Positions 31,723 through 40,620 of a stretch of DNA of 64,000 nucleotides are shown here, piece by piece (within the stretch, counting starts at the first letter, position 1; each line of letters begins with the position of its first letter). Both the position numbers and the translations under genes were made by a program. The stretch spans positions 500,802-564,801 of the forward strand of contig NZ_LANA01000001.1 of the NCBI RefSeq assembly GCF_012932795.1, in the 5' to 3' direction. The notes under the pieces were generated by a model, which saw only the letters and a list, made by a program, of their open reading frames with translations, was not told the origin of the DNA and made no database searches. This DNA is from Candidatus Pelagibacter communis. GTDB taxonomy: Bacteria > Pseudomonadota > Alphaproteobacteria > Pelagibacterales > Pelagibacteraceae.

Positions 31723-32594
31723 TATAAAAATTTGTAGGATAAAATTTTATAAGCAAGTTTTGCTACAAGAAAATTGTAAGAATTAAAGCCTTTTATAGGT
31801 GAAAGTTCATTTATATCTGCACCCACAATATTAGAGTTTTTAGCAGCTATCCGTATAATATTTAAAGTTTCATCCCATAATAGTCCACCTGGTTCAGGTG
31901 TACCTGTTGCGGGCATAATACTTGAATCTAAACCATCAACATCAAATGTTAAATAAACTGTTTTATTCTTTATCATATTTTTAAACTTTTTTAGGTCCCA
32001 TTTACTTTTGTCTTTTGCCCAAAAGATATTAATTCTAGATGAGTTTTTTTTTAGGAATGGTATTTCACTTTGAGATATATTTCTGATCCCAAATGAGATT
32101 ATTGAAACATTTTTATGATCAAGACATCTCCTAATAGCTGAGGCATGAGAAAATTTTTCTCCATTATAATTCTCTCTTAAATCTGCATGTGCATCAAAAT
32201 GTAGTAAACATATTTTTTTATGTTTTTTTACAAATGGAGCAATACATCCAGGTGTTATTGAGTGTTCCCCTCCAAAAGTGATTGGAAATAATTTTTTATC
32301 TAATATTTCTTGATTTATATCAGACATCTTTTTAAGAGCTTTTTTAATATCTTTATCAATTTTAAATGGTTTTAAAGTTTTAATTCCAATTTTTTTGTAG
32401 GGTTCACAGTGTAATTCTTCATCATATAATTCAACTTGATGTGATGCTTTGATAATTTCTTTAGGGCCATTACGAGTGCCACCACCATAACTTACAGTTT
32501 TTTCTAAACCAAATGGAACAACTACTACTTTTTCTTTAAAATTAACATTATTGTCAATTCCTAGAAACCCGTTTTTATTAGAAAGATATTTCAA
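31719..32594 (-). CDS. speB: agmatinase-family ureohydrolase
   Basis: Binuclear Mn ureohydrolase, 291 residues. Metal ligands are visible in GGEHSITPG, HFDAHADLR and TFDVDGLDSS, with PATGTPEPGG typical of the agmatinase branch. Expected reaction: agmatine to putrescine plus urea; closely related enzymes act on guanidinobutyrate or aminopropylagmatine. It is last in an operon with a PLP decarboxylase and a deoxyhypusine-synthase homologue (2-base gap), which supports a polyamine role. Confidence 0.87.
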   Translation of the reverse strand: MKYLSNKNGFLGIDNNVNFKEKVVVVPFGLEKTVSYGGGTRNGPKEIIKASHQVELYDEELHCEPYKKIGIKTLKPFKIDKDIKKALKKMSDINQEILDKKLFPITFGGEHSITPGCIAPFVKKHKKICLLHFDAHADLRENYNGEKFSHASAIRRCLDHKNVSIISFGIRNISQSEIPFLKKNSSRINIFWAKDKSKWDLKKFKNMIKNKTVYLTFDVDGLDSSIMPATGTPEPGGLLWDETLNIIRIAAKNSNIVGADINELSPIKGFNSYNFLVAKLAYKILSYKFLY

Positions 32595-32596
32595 TT

Positions 32597-33640
32597 TTAT
32601 GTAAATATTTTTGAGAAGTTTTTTCTCGTTCTATTTTTCCAGTCACCTTTATGATAAGCGTCACTTGCAATCAAAGGAAGGACACTGGTTGCTTCTGCAA
32701 AAACCATTTGCTCTTTTGTGATATCTACTTTCCCCCAAGAGCTTGCCTCTTTTAATGTGGAGCTACTACAAGCACCATCCCTAGAATCTGCCACTGTAAT
32801 TTGTACTGCATATTTATGCATCTCGACCTCTTTTCCTAAAAGTTCAGCACAAATAACAGTATCTTGAACAAAATTCTTTGGTACTCCTCCACCAATCATA
32901 AATAAACCAGATCCTTTTGATTTAATCTTTATTTCAGTTAATTCACGAAGTTCTCTAATAGAATCTATCGTAATATGGTTTTTAGGATTATTTTCTTGGT
33001 GAGTGACTAATCCAAAACCAGCACTCGAGTCTGTAAATGCTGGGCAAAAAATGGGAACATTATTGTCATATGCTGTTTCAATCAAAGAATCTTTTTTTTT
33101 AGAATTTTTCTTTAAATATTTTCCCATTTCATAAATAAATTCTCTTGATGTATAACTTCTTGGTTCAAGTGTATCCGCTATTTCACATATTTTTTGATCA
33201 CATTCCTGTAACTCTTCTTCATCAATATATGTATCATAAATCCTATCTATATAATTTTTTCTTAATTCAGTGTCATTTTGAAACTGTGAACCTTGGTAAT
33301 GTTTAAAGCCTAAAGCTTCGAAAAAATCCATATCAACTATTGAAGCTCCCGTAGCTATAATTGCATCAACCATATTATATTTAACTAAATCTTTATAAAT
33401 ATTCATACACCCTGCTGCAGAAGTTGACCCAGCAAGTGTTAAAAAAATTGTACAATCTTTATCTTGAATCATTTCATTAAAAATATTGGCTGCATTTGCT
33501 GTTTCTCTTGAAACGAAAGACATTTTTTCCATTGAGGAAATTATTTTTCTTGCATCAAATGAAGTAATATCGATGTGTTCAACTGGATTTTGTAAGAAGC
33601 TTTTTTTGCTATTATGAGTTAAATTTTTGTTTTCTGACAT
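32597..33640 (-). CDS. deoxyhypusine synthase-like polyamine enzyme
   Basis: 347 residues of the deoxyhypusine synthase family. Seen: LAGSTSAAGCMNIYKDL near the N-terminus (NAD-binding region), FCPAFTDSSAGFGLV, GGGVPKNFVQD, and SSWGKV with Lys304 aligned to the imine-forming active-site lysine of the eukaryotic enzyme. Bacteria lack eIF5A, so the classical protein substrate is absent; known bacterial relatives act on free polyamines, for example forming homospermidine. Placement between a PLP decarboxylase and agmatinase, with a one-base overlap to the former (TAATG), supports aminobutyl transfer to a polyamine. The exact product is inference. Confidence 0.85.
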   Translation of the reverse strand: MSENKNLTHNSKKSFLQNPVEHIDITSFDARKIISSMEKMSFVSRETANAANIFNEMIQDKDCTIFLTLAGSTSAAGCMNIYKDLVKYNMVDAIIATGASIVDMDFFEALGFKHYQGSQFQNDTELRKNYIDRIYDTYIDEEELQECDQKICEIADTLEPRSYTSREFIYEMGKYLKKNSKKKDSLIETAYDNNVPIFCPAFTDSSAGFGLVTHQENNPKNHITIDSIRELRELTEIKIKSKGSGLFMIGGGVPKNFVQDTVICAELLGKEVEMHKYAVQITVADSRDGACSSSTLKEASSWGKVDITKEQMVFAEATSVLPLIASDAYHKGDWKNRTRKNFSKIFT

Positions 33641-34818
33641 TAAGCAACTAATATACCTTTATTGCTCTCTTTACCATATAACGTCATTATAGGTTCGTCT
33701 TCCACTTCATAAATTTCATTAGAATAAAAACCATTAAATTGAGTTCTAAAAGTTAGACCGTAAGCACCAAGCTGGCCTAATTCTATATAATCATTTTCTT
33801 TAATATTGTTTGGAAGCAAAAATGGTCCTTTCATGTAGTCCATACTATCGCACGTAGGTCCATAAAAATTAAAAGCAGTTAATTTTTTTGAGACCATTTT
33901 TCCATTTTTAATTAATCTAGAAGGGTAAACTATGTTTGGTGTGCCAGCGTCAAAAAGAGTTCCATACGTTCCATCATTTATATAAAGTTTTTGTTTTTTT
34001 CTAAGATTTACCCGTACGATTGTTGACCCACTTTCTGCAACTAATGCTCTTCCAGGTTCACATAATATTTTAGGAAGTTTTTCCAATTTTAAGTTTAATA
34101 AACCTTTTTTTATTTCTTCAAAATAGCCATCCAAAGATTGAGGTACAAGATCAGGATATATGGCGGGAAATCCACCACCAATATTAATATAATCTGGAAT
34201 AATTTTTGTTTTTCTTATTATATTTCCGATATCTGCAATTCCTTTTGAATAAGAAATGGGATGCATACATTGAGATCCTACATGAAAACTTAGCCCTACT
34301 TTTTTTGCATATTGCTTTGTTAATCTTAACAAACCAATTGCCTCAGATGTTAATGCACCAAACTTTTTAGACAAATCTATTTCAGCATGTTCATTTGAAA
34401 CAGCTACTCTTACGAATAACTCAAGATCTTTTGCTCGATTAGTTGCTTCAATAATCTTTATAAGTTCATCTTTAGTATCTAAAGAAAAAGCTTTAATATT
34501 ATAATTAAAGTAAGCCTCTTTAATATTCTCTCTACTTTTAACAGTATGCATATATGAGCATTTTGCATCGGGGGAGATCGCTCTTATGTCTTTAATTTCT
34601 TGAATAGAAGCTATATCAAAGTTTTCAATACCACTCTCAACAATTGTTTTTAAAACCTCAGGATGTGGATTAGTTTTTACAGCGTATAGTACTTTCCCAG
34701 GAAATTTTTTTTTAAAGTATGTAGAAGCTGATTGTATAGATTTTTTCCTAATACAATAAATAGGCTTTTCTGGCTTTAGTTGATTTATAAGCTCATCAAC
34801 TGTTTTAAATTTTTGCAT
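33640..34818 (-). CDS. ornithine/lysine decarboxylase (alanine racemase fold)
   Basis: Fold III PLP-dependent basic amino acid decarboxylase, 392 residues. PLP lysine K48 in YAVKTNP, HVGSQC, the phosphate-binding INIGGGFP, CEPGRALVAESG, and the active-site Cys/Asp pair in YGPTCDSMDYM. Alphaproteobacterial members commonly act on ornithine and lysine; the sequence does not decide preference. First gene of the polyamine operon, with a terminator-like hairpin in its leader. Confidence 0.92.
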   Translation of the reverse strand: MQKFKTVDELINQLKPEKPIYCIRKKSIQSASTYFKKKFPGKVLYAVKTNPHPEVLKTIVESGIENFDIASIQEIKDIRAISPDAKCSYMHTVKSRENIKEAYFNYNIKAFSLDTKDELIKIIEATNRAKDLELFVRVAVSNEHAEIDLSKKFGALTSEAIGLLRLTKQYAKKVGLSFHVGSQCMHPISYSKGIADIGNIIRKTKIIPDYINIGGGFPAIYPDLVPQSLDGYFEEIKKGLLNLKLEKLPKILCEPGRALVAESGSTIVRVNLRKKQKLYINDGTYGTLFDAGTPNIVYPSRLIKNGKMVSKKLTAFNFYGPTCDSMDYMKGPFLLPNNIKENDYIELGQLGAYGLTFRTQFNGFYSNEIYEVEDEPIMTLYGKESNKGILVA

Positions 34819-34845
34819 TTAATATGACCTCAAAAAAAATTTAAT

Positions 34846-34876
34846 AAAAAAAAGTTTTTAAATACTTAAAAACTTT
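34846..34876 (-). terminator. intrinsic-terminator-like hairpin in the polyamine operon leader (candidate attenuator)
   Basis: A perfect 11-base inverted repeat (34851-34861 with 34866-34876, loop of 4) is followed on the minus strand by a run of eight T (34853-34846), then ATTAA and another T8. It lies 28-58 bases upstream of the decarboxylase ATG at 34818 and downstream of no gene on that strand, so it would act inside the leader. The stem is mostly A-T, so its strength is uncertain. Confidence 0.45.
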
Positions 34877-34928
34877 CATATAAATTATGCAATTAAGGCA
34901 ATACTTAATTAATGTAAAGCAAATAATA

Positions 34929-34970
34929 GGTGTTGAAATTATGAGATAAAACACCATATTAAATATATGG
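34929..34970 (+). promoter_or_regulatory. overlapping inverted repeats around the regA start
   Basis: Two inverted repeats share bases: GGTGTT (34929-34934) with AACACC (34950-34955), and CCATAT (34954-34959) with ATATGG (34965-34970). The second encloses the ATG of regA (34967). They cannot form together because both use 34954-34955. Either an operator or a small leader switch is possible. Confidence 0.35.
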
Positions 34971-35530
34971 TTGAACAGGCTAACTTAAAAAAACTAAGTG
35001 ATTTTGATAACAAATCGTTATTAATCGTTGATGATGACAACCCTTTTAGAGATAGACTGGCTAGGGCAATGATAAATAAAGGTTTTGAGGTTTTTCAAGC
35101 TGAAAGTGTACAAAAAGGTATTCAATCAGTTATAGAAAATAAACCAGCTTTTGCTGTAGTTGATCTAAGACTAGCAGATGGAAATGGTCTTGAGGTAGTA
35201 AAACAAATACAGATTTCTAATCCTACTAGCAGAATAATTATGTTAACTGGCTATGGTAACATACCTACAGCTGTAGCAGCGATTAAGGAGGGTGCTATTG
35301 ATTATCTTGCAAAACCGGCAGATGCAGAAGATGTTGAAAAGGCATTGTTAGCAGATCCAGAGAAGAGAGCCGAGCCGCCAGAAAATCCTATGTCAGCAGA
35401 TAGAGTCAAGTGGGAACATATTCATAGAGTTTTTGAATTATGTAACAGAAATGTTTCTGAAACAGCTAGGAGACTTAAAATGCACAGAAGAACTTTGCAA
35501 AGAATTTTATCTAAAAGATCACCTAAATAA
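34967..35530 (+). CDS. regA: RegA/ActR/PrrA-type response regulator
   Basis: Global redox and energy response regulator. 187 residues: receiver domain with phospho-acceptor Asp in AVVDLRLADGNG, acidic pocket VDDDNPF, and GAIDYLAKPAD; then a proline hinge (EPPENP) and a Fis-type helix-turn-helix (VSETARRLKMHRRTLQRIL). The C-terminus is nearly identical to rhizobial ActR. The sensor kinase RegB is not adjacent. It is a single-gene transcript, divergent from the polyamine operon and overlapping bioY by 8 bases at its stop. Confidence 0.95.
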   Translation: MVEQANLKKLSDFDNKSLLIVDDDNPFRDRLARAMINKGFEVFQAESVQKGIQSVIENKPAFAVVDLRLADGNGLEVVKQIQISNPTSRIIMLTGYGNIPTAVAAIKEGAIDYLAKPADAEDVEKALLADPEKRAEPPENPMSADRVKWEHIHRVFELCNRNVSETARRLKMHRRTLQRILSKRSPK

Positions 35531-36074
35531 ATCTTCTAATCTCAATAATTTTTTTAGCTAATAGTGCTAATAGGCAAATTTTAAACAATTCAGCTAATAA
35601 AAAAGGTGTAACACCTAATGCAAGAATTGGCTTATCCCATCCAATTAAAGTTCCAAGCCAAAGTGCCCCAAATATATAAATCGTAGAAACAGAAAATATT
35701 AATTTACTAAATACTATTAAAATATTATTTTTTAGATTTAAGTATCCTGCAAAAAATACAGCAGATAAAAAACCTATTAAATAACCCATTGTTGGTCCGG
35801 TAAAGTAAACTAAACCTATACCTTTTTCTGGTGAATTAGAAAATACTGGTATACCAATAATTCCCTCAAGAAGATAAACTCCTACTGTCGTGAGACCTAT
35901 TTTATACCCAAAAGCTAATCCTAAAAAGAGGACAACAAAGGTCTGCATTGTCATTGGTACAGGATAAAATGGTATTTTTATTTTAGCAGAAACAGTTAAA
36001 GCTACTGTTCCTAAAAAAATTAACAAAAATATTTTTAAGGTTTTTGTAAGTGAGTGCGTTTTTAAAATTTCCAT
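35523..36074 (-). CDS. bioY: biotin transporter BioY
   Basis: Substrate-specific (S) component of ECF-type biotin transport; BioY can act alone in some bacteria. 183 residues with six hydrophobic helices; conserved PFYPVPMTMQTFVVLFLG and GPTMGYLIGFL. I chose ATG 36074 rather than the TTG one codon upstream. No bioM/bioN gene is adjacent, so a solitary BioY is expected. This fits a cell that scavenges vitamins. Confidence 0.93.
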   Translation of the reverse strand: MEILKTHSLTKTLKIFLLIFLGTVALTVSAKIKIPFYPVPMTMQTFVVLFLGLAFGYKIGLTTVGVYLLEGIIGIPVFSNSPEKGIGLVYFTGPTMGYLIGFLSAVFFAGYLNLKNNILIVFSKLIFSVSTIYIFGALWLGTLIGWDKPILALGVTPFLLAELFKICLLALLAKKIIEIRRFI

Positions 36075-36107
36075 CAAGTTAAATTTACTATCTATTATTA
36101 CAATAAT

Positions 36108-37037
36108 CTAGTTTTTTATTAATCTAAGAAAAACGTCTTCTAAATCACCATCATCAGTAGATATATCTATAATTTTGACATTATTTTTCTTAATTAGGTT
36201 AATTAAATCTTCAATACAAACTTTGCTTTTTTCATATGATACACAAATTTCTGTACCCATTTTTGATATTACCTTTAAAGAATCTATATCCTCATCTTTA
36301 ATATCAATTATTTTATCTGTTTTAAAAATAACTTTTTTTGTTTGAATCCTATCTAATAGATTTTTAGTACTATCTAAAGCAACTATATTTCCTTTATTAA
36401 GAATAGCTATACGGTCACACATTTCCTCGGCTTCTTCAAGATAATGAGTTGTCAAAATAATAGTTACACCTAGATCATTAAGTAACCTCACATTCCTCCA
36501 CAAGTTCTGTCTTAACTCTACGTCAACCCCTGCTGTGGGTTCATCCAAAAAAACTATTGGAGGTTGATGGACTAGAGCTTTAGCCATTAATAGTCTTCTT
36601 TTCATTCCACCAGATAAGCTTCTAGCGTAGCTATTTGCTTGTTTTTCTAAAGATACTAATTTAAGGATTGTATCTGTAATTCTATCTTTTTCTTTAACCC
36701 CATAAAGACCAGCCTGTAATTCCAATAATTTTCTTGGACTAAAAAATGGGTCAAGATTTACTTCTTGTGGAACTATTCCTACTGAAGCTCTTACCTGCCT
36801 AGGGTTTTTGTCCAAGTCAAAACCCCATACATTTACCATTCCTGCTGTTTTTACTACTGTTCCAGCTAAAATATTTATAAATGTTGTTTTACCAGCACCA
36901 TTAGGACCAAGAAGACCAAAAATCTCTCCTTCTTTCACGTCCAAGTTTAAATCATTCAGTGCATAGTTATCTTTAGCTTGGTTACCTGCATAAATTTTTT
37001 TTAAGTTTTTAACAGAAAGTATATTTTTTTGCTTCAT
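36108..37037 (-). CDS. ABC-2-type exporter ATP-binding protein
   Basis: ABC ATPase of 309 residues: Walker A GPNGAGKTT, Q-loop PQEVNLD, signature LSGGMKRRLL, Walker B VFLDEPTAGVD, and H-loop TTHYLEE. The ~80-residue C-terminal extension is typical of the CcmA/DrrA/NodI class working with an ABC-2 permease. No permease lies next to it: bioY is downstream (33-base gap) and polA is divergent upstream. The substrate cannot be told. Confidence 0.9.
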   Translation of the reverse strand: MKQKNILSVKNLKKIYAGNQAKDNYALNDLNLDVKEGEIFGLLGPNGAGKTTFINILAGTVVKTAGMVNVWGFDLDKNPRQVRASVGIVPQEVNLDPFFSPRKLLELQAGLYGVKEKDRITDTILKLVSLEKQANSYARSLSGGMKRRLLMAKALVHQPPIVFLDEPTAGVDVELRQNLWRNVRLLNDLGVTIILTTHYLEEAEEMCDRIAILNKGNIVALDSTKNLLDRIQTKKVIFKTDKIIDIKDEDIDSLKVISKMGTEICVSYEKSKVCIEDLINLIKKNNVKIIDISTDDGDLEDVFLRLIKN

Positions 37038-37087
37038 GTAGATTAATACATTTATAGTATTTAAAATAATTAAGATAATATTATTTA

Positions 37088-39862
37088 ATGGATAAAATAA
37101 AAAAAACAGATCATTTTTATTTAATAGATGGCTCTGGTTATATTTTTAGAGCCTACTATGCACTACCACCTTTAACTAGGAAAAGTGACGGTCTTCCTGT
37201 AGGCGCAGTCAGTGGCTTTTGTAGCATGTTATTTAAATTACTAGAAGATTCCAAGTCTAATGAGAATCTTCAAAAGCCAACACACTTTGCTGTAATCTTT
37301 GACTCAGCAAGAAAGACTTTTAGAAATGAAATTTATACAGATTACAAAGCAAATAGATCTGAAGCACCAGATGATTTAGCACCACAATTTGAATACATCA
37401 GAAAGTCAGTAGTTGCCTTTAATTTACCATCTGTCGATCTTCCTAATTACGAAGCAGATGATTTACTAGCTACTTATGCAGAACAAATTTTAGCAAAGGG
37501 AGCTAAAGTAACAATAGTATCTTCAGATAAAGATTTGATGCAATTGTATAAAAAAAATGTTCGTATATTTGATCCTATGAAAAATAAATTTATAACACCT
37601 GAAGATATATTAGCTAAATTTGGTGTGGGACCAGAAAAAGTAATCGATGTTCAGTCTTTAGCAGGAGATAGTAGTGATAATGTTCCTGGAGTTCCAGGTA
37701 TAGGAGTTAAAACTGCAGCAGAACTTATCAATAAGTATGGTACCTTAGAAAAGTTGCTAAAGAGTGCACAAGAAATAAAACAAAATAAAAGAAGAGAAAC
37801 ACTTATAAAAAATAAAGATAAAGCAATTATCAGTAAAAAATTAGTGACACTAATGAAGAATGCTCCAGTTGAAAAAAAAATAGAAGAATTTGAACTAAAA
37901 GAAATTGATAAAGATAAGTTATATAAATTTTTAAGAGAAATGGAATTTAATAGACTCCTTAGTTCTGTAATTTCAGCTTATGGAGAGCCTGAATTAGGAC
38001 AAACTGCGTTAGAAACAAAACCTGAGAAAAAACAACAAAATATTAATAAAAAAAACTATTATCTAATCACGAATGAAAAAGAAATAGATGAGTGGATTAA
38101 TGAAGCAGAGGAAGCTGGTGAACTAGCAATTGATACTGAAACTAGTTCATTAGATGCACATCAGGCAGATTTAGTTGGTATCTCATTAAGCACAAAAGTA
38201 GGTAAAGCCTGCTATATTCCAATAGGTCATAAGTTTAAAGGATGTTTAAAAAAAGAATCTGTAATTAAAAAGTTAAAACCACTTTTAGAGGACAAGAGTG
38301 TAAAAAAAATTGGTCAAAATATTAAATTTGACTTTATTGTTTTATTTAAACAGGGAATAAACATGAACTCAATGGAAGACACAATGTTGATGTCTTATGT
38401 GTTAGATGCTGGAAAAAATAGACATAACATGGATACTTTGTCCAAGATTCATCTTCAACATAAAACAATTTCATTTAAAGAAATTGTTGGTACTGGAAAA
38501 AAAGAAATAAACTTTAGTGATGTAGAGTTAAATAAAGCGATGGAGTATGCTTCTGAAGATGCTGATATCACCTATAGGTTATATAAAATATTTAGCAAAA
38601 CTTTAAAATTAGAAAAATTAACTAATATTTATGAAATTTTTGAAAAACCTTTAATTAAAATATTAGCATTTATGGAAATTGAAGGAATAAATATTGACAA
38701 TAAATTTTTAAAGACTTTATCTGAAAAATTTGGGAAAAAGATCAGTAGATTAGAAAAAGAAATTTTTAAAATTTCAAAAAAAGAATTTAATATTGCTTCA
38801 CCAAAACAATTAGGTGAGGTCATTTATAACGATTTAAAGATTGCTGTGCTTAAAAAAACCAGAAAAGGAAGCTTTGCAACTAATGCAAGTGTACTTGAAG
38901 ATCTAGCATTTAAAGGGCATAAATTTCCTCAGTTAATTCTAAATTGGCGACAGGTATCTAAATTGAAAAATACATACTCAGATGCTTTACCAGAACACAT
39001 TAATCCTCACACAAAACGAGTACACACTTCATTCTTGTTAGCAGCAACAACTACAGGAAGACTTGCCTCGAGTGATCCAAATTTACAAAATATTCCTATC
39101 AAATCTGAGGATGGTAAGGATATAAGAAAGGCATTTACATCTAAAAAAGGATACACATTAATTTCAGCTGATTATAATCAAATTGAAATGAGAATTTTAG
39201 CAGATCTTGCAGACGTTAAAGAATTAAAAAAAGCATTTAAAAATAATGAAGATATTCACTCACTAACAGCTAGCCAAGTATTTGATGTTGATATAAAAAA
39301 AGTTGACCAAGATATGAGAAGAAAAGCTAAAGCAATTAATTTTGGTATTATTTATGGAATTTCTCAATACGGCCTAGCAAAACAAATTAATGTTTCAAAT
39401 CATGAGGCAGATGAATTTTTAAATGCTTACTTTTCAAGGTTTCCGGAAATAAAAATTTATATGGATGACACTATTAAATTTTGTAGAAAAAGTGGCTATA
39501 TAAATAATATTTTTGGACGCAGAACTCATTTTAATGGAATTAATGATAAGAATTTTAATGTAAGAAATTTTCAAGAAAGAGCGTCAATAAACGCACCTAT
39601 ACAAGGCTCTGCTTCGGAAATAATGAGACTTGCAATGATCAGGCTTGATAAAAAATTTGAAAGTTTAAAAAATAATAAGTCAAAAATCTTATTACAAATA
39701 CATGATGAATTAATTTTTGAAGTTCCAGAAAAAGAAGTAAAAACTGTTACTAAAATAATTAAAGAAGAAATGACTAGTGTCACAGAAAGTGAATTACACT
39801 CATTCTCAACGCCGTTAACAGTAGATGTAAATACAGGTGATAATTGGGGAATACTTCACTAA
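37088..39862 (+). CDS. polA: DNA polymerase I
   Basis: Repair and Okazaki-fragment polymerase, 924 residues with three domains. Residues 1-290: 5' nuclease (NYEADDLLATYA, SSDKDLMQL, GDSSDNVPGVPGIG). About 325-510: 3'-5' proofreading exonuclease with its catalytic Asp/Glu kept (AIDTETSSLD), so proofreading is probably active. C-terminal polymerase: motif A SADYNQIEMRI, motif B RRKAKAINFGIIYG, motif C QIHDELIFEV. The gene is divergent from the ABC ATPase with a 50-base gap. Confidence 0.97.
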   Translation: MDKIKKTDHFYLIDGSGYIFRAYYALPPLTRKSDGLPVGAVSGFCSMLFKLLEDSKSNENLQKPTHFAVIFDSARKTFRNEIYTDYKANRSEAPDDLAPQFEYIRKSVVAFNLPSVDLPNYEADDLLATYAEQILAKGAKVTIVSSDKDLMQLYKKNVRIFDPMKNKFITPEDILAKFGVGPEKVIDVQSLAGDSSDNVPGVPGIGVKTAAELINKYGTLEKLLKSAQEIKQNKRRETLIKNKDKAIISKKLVTLMKNAPVEKKIEEFELKEIDKDKLYKFLREMEFNRLLSSVISAYGEPELGQTALETKPEKKQQNINKKNYYLITNEKEIDEWINEAEEAGELAIDTETSSLDAHQADLVGISLSTKVGKACYIPIGHKFKGCLKKESVIKKLKPLLEDKSVKKIGQNIKFDFIVLFKQGINMNSMEDTMLMSYVLDAGKNRHNMDTLSKIHLQHKTISFKEIVGTGKKEINFSDVELNKAMEYASEDADITYRLYKIFSKTLKLEKLTNIYEIFEKPLIKILAFMEIEGINIDNKFLKTLSEKFGKKISRLEKEIFKISKKEFNIASPKQLGEVIYNDLKIAVLKKTRKGSFATNASVLEDLAFKGHKFPQLILNWRQVSKLKNTYSDALPEHINPHTKRVHTSFLLAATTTGRLASSDPNLQNIPIKSEDGKDIRKAFTSKKGYTLISADYNQIEMRILADLADVKELKKAFKNNEDIHSLTASQVFDVDIKKVDQDMRRKAKAINFGIIYGISQYGLAKQINVSNHEADEFLNAYFSRFPEIKIYMDDTIKFCRKSGYINNIFGRRTHFNGINDKNFNVRNFQERASINAPIQGSASEIMRLAMIRLDKKFESLKNNKSKILLQIHDELIFEVPEKEVKTVTKIIKEEMTSVTESELHSFSTPLTVDVNTGDNWGILH

Positions 39863-39876
39863 ATTAAGAGCATTGC

Positions 39877-39902
39877 CTAAATTAGAACAATTTAGTATTT
39901 TT
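39877..39902 (+). terminator. weak candidate terminator after polA
   Basis: CTAAATT (39877-39883) pairs with AATTTAG (39889-39895) around a 5-base loop and is followed by TATTTTT. The stem is short and A-T rich. It lies between polA and chvI in a 50-base gap. Confidence 0.35.
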
Positions 39903-39912
39903 AAAGTAGTTT

Positions 39913-40620
39913 ATGCACAAACAAACAATAGCACTAATAGACGATGATAGAAATATACTTACAAGCATAAGTATAGCACTTGAAAAAGAAGGTTTTAAAG
40001 TTCAAACTTATATCGATGGTGAAAGTGCATTAGTCGGACTAAGCAGAACACCACCCGATCTAGCAGTCATTGATATAAAAATGCCAAAAATGGATGGCGA
40101 AGAACTTTTAAAGAGATTAAGAAAAAAAACATCCCTTCCAGTAATTTTTTTAACATCAAAAGATGATGAGATAGACGAACTACTAGGATTAAAATTAGGT
40201 GCAGATGATTTTATTAAAAAATCAGGAGGTTTTTCTATAAAGGTTTTAATTGAGAGAATTAGAATTCAACTTAGGAAGAAAGATATTAATATAAATCTTG
40301 AAGAAACAAAAAATATCATAGCTCACGGTAAACTTAAACTTGATCCTTCACAACTGGAGTGTGAGTGGGATAATAAACAGTTACCAGATAAGTTAACAAC
40401 TACTGAATTTTTGATTGTTAAAGAGCTGGCTAAGAGACCTGGGATAATTAAAGAAAGAGCTCAATTAATGGACATTGCTTATAGGGAGGATACCGACATA
40501 GAAGACAGAACTATAGATAGCCATGTTAAGAGAATTAGAAAAAAATTTAAAAAAGTTGACCCTGAGTTTACTGCAATTGAAACAAGATATGGCAGTGGAT
40601 ACAGGTGGAATGTTAATTAA
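39913..40620 (+). CDS. chvI: ChvI-type response regulator
   Basis: OmpR-class DNA-binding regulator of the alphaproteobacterial ChvG/ChvI envelope-acid stress system. 235 residues: receiver with acidic pocket IDDDRN, phospho-acceptor Asp54 in AVIDIKMP and the switch Thr/Ser in FLTSK; winged-helix C-terminus with [14 protein letters not shown]. Oddity: the invariant Lys-Pro after GADDF is replaced by K-K-S-G-G (102-106), a small insertion without the cis-proline. The start of chvG overlaps its stop by one base. Confidence 0.92.
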   Translation: MHKQTIALIDDDRNILTSISIALEKEGFKVQTYIDGESALVGLSRTPPDLAVIDIKMPKMDGEELLKRLRKKTSLPVIFLTSKDDEIDELLGLKLGADDFIKKSGGFSIKVLIERIRIQLRKKDININLEETKNIIAHGKLKLDPSQLECEWDNKQLPDKLTTTEFLIVKELAKRPGIIKERAQLMDIAYREDTDIEDRTIDSHVKRIRKKFKKVDPEFTAIETRYGSGYRWNVN

